From CAVTLG01 sp963735495 (GTDB lineage Bacteria > Chloroflexota > Ktedonobacteria > Ktedonobacterales > Ktedonobacteraceae), in the NCBI GenBank assembly GCA_963735495.1, contig CAVTLG010000002.1:620001-684000 (forward strand): a stretch of DNA of 64,000 nucleotides. Reading direction: 5' to 3'. Within the stretch, counting starts at the first letter, position 1; each line of letters begins with the position of its first letter. Under the pieces are notes generated by a model. It saw nothing but the letters and a program-made list of their open reading frames with translations. It did no database searches and was not told where the DNA came from. Position numbers and translations under genes: made by a program. Positions 1-7,675 of this stretch are shown here, one piece after another.

Positions 1-1
1 C

Positions 2-790
2 CCGGAAGAGCAGCCTCGGAGACGGGCAAGCGAGAACGATCTAAGAGAGTTGTTAGCACAATATAATCGCGCTGCGAAAAAAAATTTGGCAGACCTGAAG
101 CAGGGAGAACATCCTGAAGCGTCCGGTGAACCAGAACCAGCGCCAGACTACCAGCCGCAGCAACATAGCAAGCTAGAGGCAGAGCAACTGCGAGACCTAG
201 CGCAACAGCTAGATCAACAAGGACTTGAAAATATGGTATCGGGAGAAAATCCAGCACTCTCCGGTCTCCCAGAGAACATACTTGAATCAGAACCGCTACC
301 AGACTACCAGCCAGCGCAAGGAGAAAGGACACTTAGGAGACTGGTAAGCGAGAGCGATCTGGGAAGCCTTCTCCCACGTAACCCAGAACAGCAGCCCAGG
401 AGACCGTCCAGCGAGAACGACCTAAGAGAGCTGTTAGCACAATATAATCGCGCTGCGAAAAAAAAGGGGGCAGACCTGAAGCAGGGAAAACGTCCTGAAG
501 CGTCCGGTGAGCAAGCAGAGAAAAGACCTGAACTACTATCCTCCGAGCAGCCCGTACAAGAAGGGCTGCCCAGGATACGGTTAAGCGAGAGCGGGCAAAG
601 TGGGCCGTCAGCACCACATGATCGCGATGCACAACTTGGACAAGCACCGCCGCCATCCTACGATGACTTATACGATGCAGAAGAAGAACTTGAAAGCAGG
701 CTGCGGAGATCACAGTCAGGACCGTCCAATGAGCAACGACAACAACCGGAAAGACGAGAAGAGACTCCACCTCCTCCATCTCCTCAATAG
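2..790 (+). CDS. Repeat-rich, disordered charged protein (N-terminus outside window)
   Basis: The frame is open from base 2, so the gene begins upstream of the window; a TTG at 50 is only an internal codon inside a repeat unit. The visible 262 residues are rich in Glu, Gln, Arg and Pro, with no transmembrane segment, no cysteines and no recognisable enzyme fold, so the chain is probably disordered. A unit starting SENDLRELLAQYNRAAKK occurs twice, 127 codons apart, followed both times by a DLKQG...PEASGE stretch. Other short motifs recur, such as PDYQP and (L/V)SESDLG. The tail ends in a run of prolines. I do not recognise a family. It could be a scaffold or surface-associated protein, or a secreted effector-like protein; nothing in the sequence decides this. 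The opposite strand also has an open frame, which I treat as a shadow. Confidence 0.55.
   Translation, partial: PEEQPRRRASENDLRELLAQYNRAAKKNLADLKQGEHPEASGEPEPAPDYQPQQHSKLEAEQLRDLAQQLDQQGLENMVSGENPALSGLPENILESEPLPDYQPAQGERTLRRLVSESDLGSLLPRNPEQQPRRPSSENDLRELLAQYNRAAKKKGADLKQGKRPEASGEQAEKRPELLSSEQPVQEGLPRIRLSESGQSGPSAPHDRDAQLGQAPPPSYDDLYDAEEELESRLRRSQSGPSNEQRQQPERREETPPPPSPQ
30..510 (+). repeat. Two direct repeats of about 100 bp, 381 bp apart, inside the first gene
   Basis: Bases about 30-128 and 411-510 are nearly identical (both begin GCGAGAACGA and end GCGTCCGGTGA). The period of 381 bp is exactly 127 codons, so repeat-mediated expansion or contraction would keep the frame. The differences I see are scattered single-base changes. 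Confidence 0.8.
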
Positions 791-896
791 GATGCAAGGA
801 GTGCAAAGACTTTTTTCCCCATGCCAACGAAGCTAGCGGGCGACCCCAAAAAAGGTCTTTGCTCCGCTCCTGTGTGTGTTTGCACTGAATGCAAAG

Positions 897-1733
897 TTAT
901 GTACTAGATTGCGGGACCTCGACATAAACCTGACCATCTTCAATTTTCGTCTTCAGGCGTGGCAGAGGTTGCAGGTTATAGGCGTAGTTAGTGTAAGCCT
1001 GCGCACCATTTTCGTCAAATGCGGCCCCATGGCAGGGACAATAGAATTGGCGGTCGGAACCCTCCCACTTGACAAGACATCCCATATGCGTGCAGGCCGC
1101 GCTGAGTGCAATAACCGTTTCCTGGCCTGACTGATTGGCGGTGTCATGTGCAGCACGCATGACATAGCCAACGATGGCGTCGGACACAAAACGGACCGCG
1201 TCACTGCCCAGATCGGCCAGTGGGATAACGGAGTGCCAGGTGGTTTTTGTGCTGATCTCCAGCGTCTGGCTAGCAACAGGAGGGCTAACAGGTACACGCG
1301 TTGGCTCCCGCAAATGCTCGATACCAACCCCCATCACGAATGACGCGGCGGCAACGCTTCCTCCCGTGAGAAGACCACGCCGTGAGAAGAAACGTAGCGG
1401 CTTGACGTTTTTTTTAGGCGCTGCTGGCGGCTCTGGCGACGTGGGAGCAGGCGGATGTACAACCTCATGTGGCAGCGTGGCCCTCTCAGATATCGGCAAC
1501 GGTGGTAGCTCGCTCAAAGCCAGCAGTTGCGCCTTCAAGTCCTCGACGAATGCGGGACGTGGCTCGACTTGTTCAGGTGCTATGGAGCGGAAGAGTGCCG
1601 CCATTTGATAGATACGCACTTGTTCTGGCGTCAGGTCAGCAGGAGGATGTGCTACTTCTCCGGCTTGCAATGCCTCGATATAGCGTTCCAGCTCCAAATA
1701 ATCCTCAAATCGTTCCTGTTCTCCGTCTGCCAT
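897..1733 (-). CDS. Membrane-anchored Rieske [2Fe-2S] protein with anti-sigma-like N-terminus
   Basis: This 278-residue protein has three parts. Residues 1-105 are soluble and acidic, then proline-rich, with a PAFVEDLKAQLLAL helix like those in cytoplasmic regions of ECF anti-sigma factors. Residues 114-137 contain a twin-arginine-like FSRRGLLTGG followed by one hydrophobic segment. Residues 150-278 are a Rieske domain with CTHMGC (214-219) and CPCH (232-235), giving the two Cys and two His cluster ligands plus the extra Cys pair that forms a disulfide in high-potential Rieske proteins. The gene starts 41 bp after the ECF sigma gene on the same strand, so the two are probably cotranscribed. 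No cytochrome b gene is nearby, so a cytochrome bc role is doubtful. A redox-sensing anti-sigma factor is an inference from the fusion and the neighbour; a simple electron carrier is the alternative. Confidence 0.85.
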   Translation of the reverse strand: MADGEQERFEDYLELERYIEALQAGEVAHPPADLTPEQVRIYQMAALFRSIAPEQVEPRPAFVEDLKAQLLALSELPPLPISERATLPHEVVHPPAPTSPEPPAAPKKNVKPLRFFSRRGLLTGGSVAAASFVMGVGIEHLREPTRVPVSPPVASQTLEISTKTTWHSVIPLADLGSDAVRFVSDAIVGYVMRAAHDTANQSGQETVIALSAACTHMGCLVKWEGSDRQFYCPCHGAAFDENGAQAYTNYAYNLQPLPRLKTKIEDGQVYVEVPQSST

Positions 1734-1774
1734 AATTTCTCTCCACCGGATTGATAGAAAACCCGCTCATGCCT

Positions 1775-2356
1775 TTACCGCCGATCTGTGATGACTGACT
1801 CAAGCTCTGCCGCTCGCTTAAGTGCACGAAACTGCACAACCTTGACATTTGCCTCTGTCAGACCCGTACGCAAAGCAGTTTCTTTAATCGAAAGATTAAG
1901 CAAAAAACGACATTTTAATACTTCCTGAGCCTGCTCAGAGAGTAAGTGCAGGAGCGCTTGCACCTTCTCCCCAGGTGTCATGTTTTCCGCTACAGGTTCT
2001 TCTGCTACAGGGCCTTCCCAGCCAGCATCAAGCAGCGCTTCCAGAGAACTGGTCGTAGTGCGGTAATACTGACGCCAGTAGTCAGCAACCGTCGTACGCG
2101 CAACTTGAAAAAGCCATTTTTGCATAGGCTGTTGTCCGCGCTCGACATCGATGTTCCGCGCGGCCTTGATAAATATTTGCGACGTCAGGTCTTCCGCCTC
2201 TTCCCGATTACCTACCTTACTATAGACAAAGCGATAAATCACGGCAAGATGTTCTTGATAGAACGTCTGAAATACCTGTTGCGCTCGTCGGTCTGGATTA
2301 CCCGATGTACTCACGTAGTCTCCCCGACCATCCATATCGTAACATTCTTCTCTCAC
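1775..2356 (-). CDS. ECF-type RNA polymerase sigma factor
   Basis: The 193-residue protein has the two-domain layout of ECF sigma factors. Region 2 (about residues 30-100) contains HLAVIYRFVYSKVGNREEAEDLTSQIF and ends in a KWLFQVARTTVADYWR stretch. Region 4 (about 130-185) contains a helix-turn-helix, LLNLSIKETALRTGLTEANVKVVQFRALKR. It should bind core RNA polymerase and direct it to a small regulon. The drawn start is a GTG without a clear ribosome site; the ATG at 2335 (residue 8) is equally possible. The downstream Rieske gene is probably in the same transcript and may encode its regulator. A repeated motif in the 5' intergenic region is shared with the divergent lipoprotein gene, suggesting joint control. 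Confidence 0.9.
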   Translation of the reverse strand: MREECYDMDGRGDYVSTSGNPDRRAQQVFQTFYQEHLAVIYRFVYSKVGNREEAEDLTSQIFIKAARNIDVERGQQPMQKWLFQVARTTVADYWRQYYRTTTSSLEALLDAGWEGPVAEEPVAENMTPGEKVQALLHLLSEQAQEVLKCRFLLNLSIKETALRTGLTEANVKVVQFRALKRAAELESVITDRR

Positions 2357-2361
2357 TAATT

Positions 2362-2431
2362 ACTACGTAGCAAGGTTACAGACAGCAAGATTACAAGGTG
2401 CAACACTGCTTATGTAACCAGCCTACGTAGA
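2362..2431. promoter_or_regulatory. Inverted pair of 19-bp elements between divergent sigma and lipoprotein genes
   Basis: The minus strand of 2362-2380 reads TGTAACCTTGCTACGTAGT and the plus strand of 2413-2431 reads TGTAACCAGCCTACGTAGA. The outer seven bases on each side are identical and only the 4-bp centre and last base differ. One copy faces each divergent gene, at 6 bp from the sigma start and 51 bp from the lipoprotein start. They look like operators or activator sites coordinating both genes. The TGTAACC and TACGTAG blocks are too close together to be a normal ECF -35/-10 pair. Confidence 0.55.
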
Positions 2432-2481
2432 TATAAATACTTTGATCGAACGACTTAATGGTGAAAGGAATAAGATACACC

Positions 2482-3030
2482 ATGCGACTTATACGAACCA
2501 CATTGCTACCTGGATTGTTTATCCTGCTCACGTTTGTACTCGCAGCTTGCGTAACCCAAAACTCCAATGGCGCTTATGGTAATACCACGGCTCCAACCGC
2601 AACGTCTAATACGAACACTGCGGGTAATGGCTATGGCAGCACAACATCTACACCTACGCCTACACCAGGCACCGCCGCTTCTACTACCGTCAAAACAGCT
2701 ACGGTTACAGTCAGCGGCAAAGCCACAACGGTTTTGACAGATTCCCAGGGCTTCACCCTCTACTACTTCACGCCCGATACCAGTACGACCTCAAATTGTA
2801 CAGGTGGATGCATTGGTACCTGGCCGCCGTTGCTCGCAACAGGATCTAGCGCTCCCACGAGCACAGGGACGTTACCGGGCAAACTGACTGCATTGGCAGA
2901 TGCCAATGGAACACAGGTGCAATATAATGGTCACTTCCTCTATACCTACGTTGGCGATACAGTGGCCGGACAAACAAATGGTGAGGGACTAGCGGGCAAA
3001 TGGTTCGTCGCCACACCCAGTCTCACATAG
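2482..3030 (+). CDS. Secreted lipoprotein with COG4315-type repeats
   Basis: I choose the ATG at 2482 because a GAAAGGA stretch lies upstream; an ATG at 2458 has no ribosome site. The 182-residue product begins with a lipoprotein signal peptide (MRLIRTT, hydrophobic core, lipobox LAAC). It continues with a Ser/Thr/Asn-rich linker of about 55 residues. The C-terminal domain has the two-repeat pattern of the secreted-repeat family (COG4315): VLTDSQGFTLYYFTPD...C..GC...WPPLL, then LADANGTQVQYNGHFLYTYVGD. It should be tethered on the outer face of the cytoplasmic membrane. Function of the family is unknown; a link to redox or heme chemistry has been proposed for some members, which would suit the divergent Rieske gene, but that is inference. 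Confidence 0.85.
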   Translation: MRLIRTTLLPGLFILLTFVLAACVTQNSNGAYGNTTAPTATSNTNTAGNGYGSTTSTPTPTPGTAASTTVKTATVTVSGKATTVLTDSQGFTLYYFTPDTSTTSNCTGGCIGTWPPLLATGSSAPTSTGTLPGKLTALADANGTQVQYNGHFLYTYVGDTVAGQTNGEGLAGKWFVATPSLT

Positions 3031-3065
3031 GTCAACTGATTATTGCAGCATTTGGGCCTGAAACA

Positions 3066-3097
3066 ACCATCCAGATAGTGAAAGCTACCTGGATGGT
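3066..3097 (+). terminator. Hairpin behind the lipoprotein gene
   Basis: ACCATCCAG...CTGGATGGT forms a strong stem with a further TAG/CTA extension around a 6-nt loop, 36 bp after the stop codon. No long T-run follows, so it is a terminator-like hairpin rather than a textbook intrinsic terminator. Confidence 0.5.
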
Positions 3098-3160
3098 CTA
3101 TTAAGTGAGGTCCGGTTACACATAGGAAACCAGGCTTACAGACAAATCTTAGAAAGAAGA

Positions 3161-3512
3161 CTACACAGACTTTTTATCTTCCTCAGGCTCCAGGTGGGTG
3201 ACGCCACTATCCTGATGGAACTCGTAATCGCGCATGGTTTTGCAAACCTGGATGTGGTAAGATTTCGTAGAAGGTGCTTCGCCCGAGTTGCTGAGCTTGC
3301 TGATGGTCCGGTTGCGTGCGCCAGGACTGCAATGCTTCCTCAGAGGTAAAACGCGCAATCGTCAATTCTCCTCTATCGCCATCGGGGTAACTCGTGACTG
3401 AAATGAAACCAGGGATTTGCTGAACAAGTTCATACATGCGTCCTCCCCAGCGTTCGTACTCTTCAAGATTGGCATCGGCCCTCAGCCTGGCACTGAAAAT
3501 GACCACGATCAT
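3161..3512 (-). pseudogene. ABM-type (antibiotic biosynthesis monooxygenase-like) protein, frameshifted
   Basis: The first frame (start ATG 3512, stop 3207) encodes a small ferredoxin-like alpha+beta domain of the ABM superfamily: MIVVIFSARLRADANLEEYE, then IPGFISVTSYP and a GELTIARFTSEEALQSWR segment. After STFYE at about 3266 the reading becomes unlike the family. Skipping one base in the TTT at 3263-3265 (AAA on the coding strand) gives YESYHIQVCKTMRDYEFH, which fits the usual C-terminal strand, and runs to a stop at 3161. The intact product would be about 116 residues, typical for the family. Members oxidise aromatic or heme-like substrates, or are simply stress-related. Either the gene is broken or the base is a sequencing error. 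Confidence 0.75.
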
Positions 3513-3764
3513 ATCTTGCCTCCATACTTGTTTAAAATAGCTGAAACTCTGATAATATTACCCTGTTTTTCACTACATGTAAAGTGTATTTAAATTTGGT
3601 GAACCGATTGAGGCTTGATTAGCACAATACCAAATTCTTCATTTTTCTTTGAGAATATATCATTACAATAGATATCCTACTACGACACCAATTAATAATA
3701 TCGTAGCAAGCATACAAGAATCGGCAATAAAGAACATGGGAGGGAAATGAGTGCAAAAAAGGAC

Positions 3765-3794
3765 TTGATAGGAAAGTATATACTATGTTATATT
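3765..3794 (+). promoter_or_regulatory. Candidate sigma-70-type promoter for the TIGR04255 operon
   Basis: TTGATA (3765-3770) and TATATT (3789-3794) are separated by 18 bp and lie about 40 bp before the start at 3834. The AT-rich stretch 3520-3760 upstream holds no gene I can support. Confidence 0.5.
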
Positions 3795-3833
3795 AAAGAT
3801 GGTTATTAAAGCTCTGCATAAAGGATTGGTCTC

Positions 3834-4568
3834 ATGAGTAGAAGATATGAAGCTGCGCCAATAGTTGAAGCTATCTGTGAGTTTCAATTTGAACCGGGTC
3901 CTCCCTGGGACCTTGCTATTCCTGGTCTTATCTATGAGCAGCTAAAAGATGTTTTTCCACTACGCAAGCAGATCGCCCAGATTGGTACTGTTATTGTAGG
4001 GAATATTAGCCCGACGCAATTTGGTGCTATCCCTCTTATACAGTTCCTCAACGAAAATAAAAACACACTTGTCCAAGTTGGCCAGAATCTTCTAACTGTT
4101 AACCAATTATATCCATATACTTCCTGGGAGGAGTTTCAGCCACAAATCGGCCAGGGGCTTCAAGCGTATGTAACTGTCGCCAAACCAAAACGAGTTGATA
4201 CTGTTACTTTGCGCTATATCAACCGTATTACATTTAGACATGCTATTGAGCTGGAAGATTACTTTAATATTCGTCCAGTTCTTGATCATACTTTTTCTGG
4301 AGATTTCCGTTCGTTTATCGTAGGTATCCAATTACCTGTTAAAAACACCCAGAATACAATAAATATCCAGTTAGGCACTATTGAAGTTGATGAACCAGAT
4401 GCAATGACTATTGTCCTGGATATTCATTATGTTTTATCACACCTAGAAAGTTTTGAGTTTGGAGCAGTTCTTGCAGAGATAGACACAGGACATACAAAAG
4501 TTGAAGAGATTTTTGAGGCATGCATAACGGATAGATTAAGACAAAAATTCAAGGAGGTAGAAAAGTAA
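3834..4568 (+). CDS. TIGR04255 family protein
   Basis: The 244-residue protein starts MSRRYEAAPIVEAICEFQF, the typical opening of TIGR04255 proteins, and has the family's later LRYINRITF segment. The length of about 250 residues is normal. The biochemical role of the family is not established; it is scattered in genomes and often sits in small accessory operons. An AAAGGA ribosome site precedes the ATG. The stop codon directly abuts the next start at 4569, and the third gene overlaps the second by four bases, so these three genes form a tight operon ending in a HEPN protein. No membrane segments or catalytic motifs are visible. Confidence 0.8.
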   Translation: MSRRYEAAPIVEAICEFQFEPGPPWDLAIPGLIYEQLKDVFPLRKQIAQIGTVIVGNISPTQFGAIPLIQFLNENKNTLVQVGQNLLTVNQLYPYTSWEEFQPQIGQGLQAYVTVAKPKRVDTVTLRYINRITFRHAIELEDYFNIRPVLDHTFSGDFRSFIVGIQLPVKNTQNTINIQLGTIEVDEPDAMTIVLDIHYVLSHLESFEFGAVLAEIDTGHTKVEEIFEACITDRLRQKFKEVEK

Positions 4569-5168
4569 ATGGCATCACTCACATTACCTCTACAATCATT
4601 TTCTTCACTTTCAGGAAGCTCAATCCGTTACTCGTTCCCGCAAAAACAACCACTTGTAAGGCAAGGTTCAGGTAAGCCACCGTTTTCGCAAATTGAGCAA
4701 TTTACCTCAAAAATCTTTGCTTTTCATCCCGTGTGGTCATTCTGTAAATCAATCACTACAGCTAGTGCCGAACCGAACACGCAGATACGACAAGAAACAG
4801 TAAGCAATTTTCAAGAGGTATCTTCAACATTTTTCGCGTTTGAGACCTGGCTTCATTACATTCTATCAGCCTATTCTCTGCAGCATATAGGAAAAGTTCA
4901 ACGGTTCTTAGAAGATAACCAATTTATTCTGCCGCTTTTACTGCTATCTCGTCTTTACATAGAAAGATACTTTCCAGGAGCAGAAGTCCTTCTTGACATC
5001 GAAACAGATGCAGACGAGGGAAAAGACCAACAATTAGTCGCACTGATAGTAACGAGCCTATCACCCGATGAGGCATTTCAGCACTTGCAAGAATTTGATG
5101 AGCAATGGTGGTTAGATGTGATAGATCAAACACAAATGAAACTTTCCATCAGCCTGGAGTTCAAATGA
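4569..5168 (+). CDS. Protein of unknown function, middle gene of TIGR04255-HEPN operon
   Basis: The 199-residue protein is not recognised. The first 60 residues are Ser/Phe/Pro-rich (FSSLSGSSIRYSFPQKQP). The middle is helical with a hydrophobic FILPLLLLSRLYIERYFPGAE stretch. The end is acidic and contains DEQWWLDVI. The gene starts on the base after the stop codon of the TIGR04255 gene and overlaps the HEPN start by ATGA, with an AAGGAGG ribosome site at the end of the upstream gene. Strict coupling suggests a constant ratio with its neighbours, possibly as part of a complex. It might be an adaptor or an antidote to the HEPN partner; this is inference. Confidence 0.65.
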   Translation: MASLTLPLQSFSSLSGSSIRYSFPQKQPLVRQGSGKPPFSQIEQFTSKIFAFHPVWSFCKSITTASAEPNTQIRQETVSNFQEVSSTFFAFETWLHYILSAYSLQHIGKVQRFLEDNQFILPLLLLSRLYIERYFPGAEVLLDIETDADEGKDQQLVALIVTSLSPDEAFQHLQEFDEQWWLDVIDQTQMKLSISLEFK

Positions 5169-5542
5169 ATTTTGATTGGTCTGATTATCTTGATTTCGCA
5201 CAAACACTTGTTGCATCGAAGGCTACTTATCCAAGTCAAGAAGCAGCATTGCGCACTGCAATCAGTAGAGCTTACTATTCCGCCTTCTGCAAATCACGCA
5301 ATTATCTCCGGGATATCGATAATATTCAAAATTCGCGTACTGCGGAGATACATAAATTGGTTCAAGAGACGCTCAAGAATAGTGAAAACAAAAATAGAAA
5401 AAAGATAGGCACTAATCTAGAGCGTTTACGTAGAATACGGAACAAAGCAGATTATGAAGATAATTTCTCCGATTTACAACAGCAGGCTACTCTTGCTCTA
5501 AAGTGGGCGAAAGAAATAAATACGGACCTCAATAAGCTATAA
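5165..5542 (+). CDS. HEPN-domain protein
   Basis: I choose the ATG at 5165, which overlaps the previous stop as ATGA; the frame is open further upstream but only inside the other gene. The 125-residue product is a four-helix HEPN protein: ALRTAISRAYYSAFCKSRNYL in the second helix and LERLRRIRNKADYED in the last, a conserved signature of the small HEPN group. The classic RNase motif R-x4-6-H is not obvious; R(R/N)KADYE takes its place, so RNase activity is uncertain. HEPN proteins commonly act as toxins, RNases or nucleotide-transferase partners in defence and toxin-antitoxin modules. Its position as last gene of a three-gene operon fits an effector. Confidence 0.8.
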   Translation: MNFDWSDYLDFAQTLVASKATYPSQEAALRTAISRAYYSAFCKSRNYLRDIDNIQNSRTAEIHKLVQETLKNSENKNRKKIGTNLERLRRIRNKADYEDNFSDLQQQATLALKWAKEINTDLNKL

Positions 5543-5863
5543 TAGATCTGCTTTTTGTCGCTGAGCTAGTGCAAAACCTCCCTAACCACAACCTCCCTCC
5601 CAGTCAGTAATATCTATTGCTTCATGCTTTCATGGGTAGCACATATAAGATATATATCAATCAATGTTTCCATAAATCACAGTCACTCGAAGAATAGGCA
5701 AAGAGCGCAAAAACCGACCACAAGGTGTCAGGAAACATATGCTACACTGAGAAGCGCAGTAGAAGTTGTGCACAAACACACTGATTTCCTGATCATCGCC
5801 AGATGCAGCCTGGCACAACTGTGCTCATTTGTGGTCCAACTTCTGATTGAGGAGGTTAGCTCT

Positions 5864-7657
5864 TTGTTATCCAAACGCAAGTTTACGGTTCCGGGTGAGT
5901 ACAACTACCAGCGCTCCAGTCCTGTGCGCTGGATCGCCTCTCACCTCTTACGCTATAAGCGCTTTCTCTTTGGCTTCATGCTCCTGTCAATCACCACGAA
6001 TACGCTCTACTCGTGCATTCCCGTGCTGACAGGTGCGGCCTTCAATGTCGTCTCAGGTCGCCATCCCAGTAGCGGCCCACTGCTGACGATTGCCTTGACG
6101 CTGCTGGCAGTGATTGTGGTAGAAGGTTGCACTGACATGGGCGCACGCCTTGCAGCCGAGGTTTTGGGCAAGCGCTTCGAGCGTGACGCCCGTGAAGAGC
6201 TGTATATTAGCCTGCTCGGAAAAAGTCAGACCTTTCATAATCGCCAACGTGTTGGAGATATCATGGCGCGTATCTCTAACGATATGCAACAGTTGAGCAG
6301 TATGGTCGTACCGGGCTTCGATATCATCTTTGACTCGTTTAGCAGCCTGACAGTAATTCTCATCTTCATCGGTTTTCTCAACCCACAACTCTTACTGGTA
6401 CCGCTCCTCTTCACGGTGGCCTTTTTCCTGGCACTACGCCGCTATTCCCACGAACTCGGCCCCGTCTCTGACCAGATGCGCGCAGAGTTCGGCAACACAA
6501 ACGCGGTCCTCAACGAGGCGGTTGCCGGCGTTGAGGTTGTCAAAGCGACCGCTCAGGAAGCACAGGAGATGCACAAGTTTAACGAGCGGGCCAGTCGCTA
6601 CCGGGACTTCTATGTCCGCAACGGTCAGATCCAGGGAAGATATCTGCCAACGCTGCTCCTGGGTATCGCGCTGGCGCTGGCCTTCTTACAAGGGTTGTTC
6701 CTATGGTCCCACCAGCAACTGACCATTGGTGGTCTGATCACCTTTATGGGATTGATGGTGAACCTGCGCTTCGTGACCTTTATCTCGACCTGGAGCTTCA
6801 GCCTGGTCCAATTGGGCATCGCCGGAGCTACACGTATCCTCAATTTGCTCCAGGAAGAGACGGAGTTAGATGAGAATGAAGGTGGCTATAGCTCAGACAT
6901 GCGGGGCGATATCGTCTTTGAGCATGTGACTTTCAGCTATGGCACAACTCCCATCCTCAAAGATATCTCTTTCCACGCTCAACCCGGCCAGACCATCGCC
7001 ATCGTGGGACAAACCGGCGCGGGGAAGAGTACGTTAACCAAACTGATCAACCGTATCTATGATGTTAATGAGGGACGCGTCCTCATCGACGGCGTGGATG
7101 TGCGTGACTGGAAGCTCAATACCTTACGCTCACAAATCTCCACCATAGAACAAGATGTCTTCCTTTTCTCGCGTACGATAGCTGAGAATATTGCCTATGG
7201 TCTGGGACAGCGAGCCGATCAGGCTACCATTGAGGCCGCCGCACGTGACGCGCAAGCCCACGAATTTATTCAGAGCTTCCCAGAAGGCTACCAGACGGAG
7301 ATCGGTGAGCGTGGCGTGACCCTCTCAGGTGGACAACGCCAGCGTCTTGCCATTGCCCGCGCCCTGCTGACTGATCCGCGCATCCTGATTCTGGATGATT
7401 CTACCAGCGCCATCGATAGCGCAACCGAAGATGAGATTCAGAAAGCAATTCGCCGTATCTTGCAAGGGCGCACGACGCTGCTGATCACACATCGACTCTC
7501 ACAGATTCGCTGGGCCGATACGATTCTCGTATTGCAGCAAGGCACCCTACTGGACCAGGGGACCCATGCAGAATTGCTAGAGCGCTGCGAAACTTATCGT
7601 CGCATCTTCTCACACTATGATGCAACTACATCCGTATCTGCTACGGGTGGCAAGTGA
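5864..7657 (+). CDS. ABC exporter half-transporter with degenerate ATP site (subunit 1)
   Basis: The TTG at 5864 has a perfect GAGGAGG eight bases before it; an ATG at 5624 in the same frame gives an unrelated 80-residue extension and is unlikely. The 597-residue protein is a type IV ABC exporter half: six membrane helices (about residues 25-320), then the nucleotide-binding domain with Walker A GQTGAGKST, Q-loop, signature LSGGQRQRLAIARALL and Walker B ILILDDSTSAID. The catalytic Glu after Walker B is Asp here. That is the hallmark of the subunit contributing the degenerate site in heterodimeric exporters such as TM287/288 and BmrCD. The partner follows after 18 bp. Likely substrates are lipids, drugs or peptides; the sequence does not tell. 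Confidence 0.92.
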   Translation: MLSKRKFTVPGEYNYQRSSPVRWIASHLLRYKRFLFGFMLLSITTNTLYSCIPVLTGAAFNVVSGRHPSSGPLLTIALTLLAVIVVEGCTDMGARLAAEVLGKRFERDAREELYISLLGKSQTFHNRQRVGDIMARISNDMQQLSSMVVPGFDIIFDSFSSLTVILIFIGFLNPQLLLVPLLFTVAFFLALRRYSHELGPVSDQMRAEFGNTNAVLNEAVAGVEVVKATAQEAQEMHKFNERASRYRDFYVRNGQIQGRYLPTLLLGIALALAFLQGLFLWSHQQLTIGGLITFMGLMVNLRFVTFISTWSFSLVQLGIAGATRILNLLQEETELDENEGGYSSDMRGDIVFEHVTFSYGTTPILKDISFHAQPGQTIAIVGQTGAGKSTLTKLINRIYDVNEGRVLIDGVDVRDWKLNTLRSQISTIEQDVFLFSRTIAENIAYGLGQRADQATIEAAARDAQAHEFIQSFPEGYQTEIGERGVTLSGGQRQRLAIARALLTDPRILILDDSTSAIDSATEDEIQKAIRRILQGRTTLLITHRLSQIRWADTILVLQQGTLLDQGTHAELLERCETYRRIFSHYDATTSVSATGGK

Positions 7658-7675
7658 AGGAGAGAGAGTAACAGC

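Noticed and set aside
876..1735. Plus-strand frames opposite the Rieske gene
   Set aside because: They are antisense shadows; the minus frame has the full Rieske motif.
2171..2185. AAATATTTG-like matches inside the sigma factor and kinase genes (also near 18077)
   Set aside because: Single isolated matches inside coding sequence, without spacing partners; chance hits in an AT-rich motif.
5624..5863. N-terminal extension of the ABC exporter from an ATG at 5624
   Set aside because: No ribosome site, unlike the transporter family; the TTG at 5864 has a perfect GAGGAGG.
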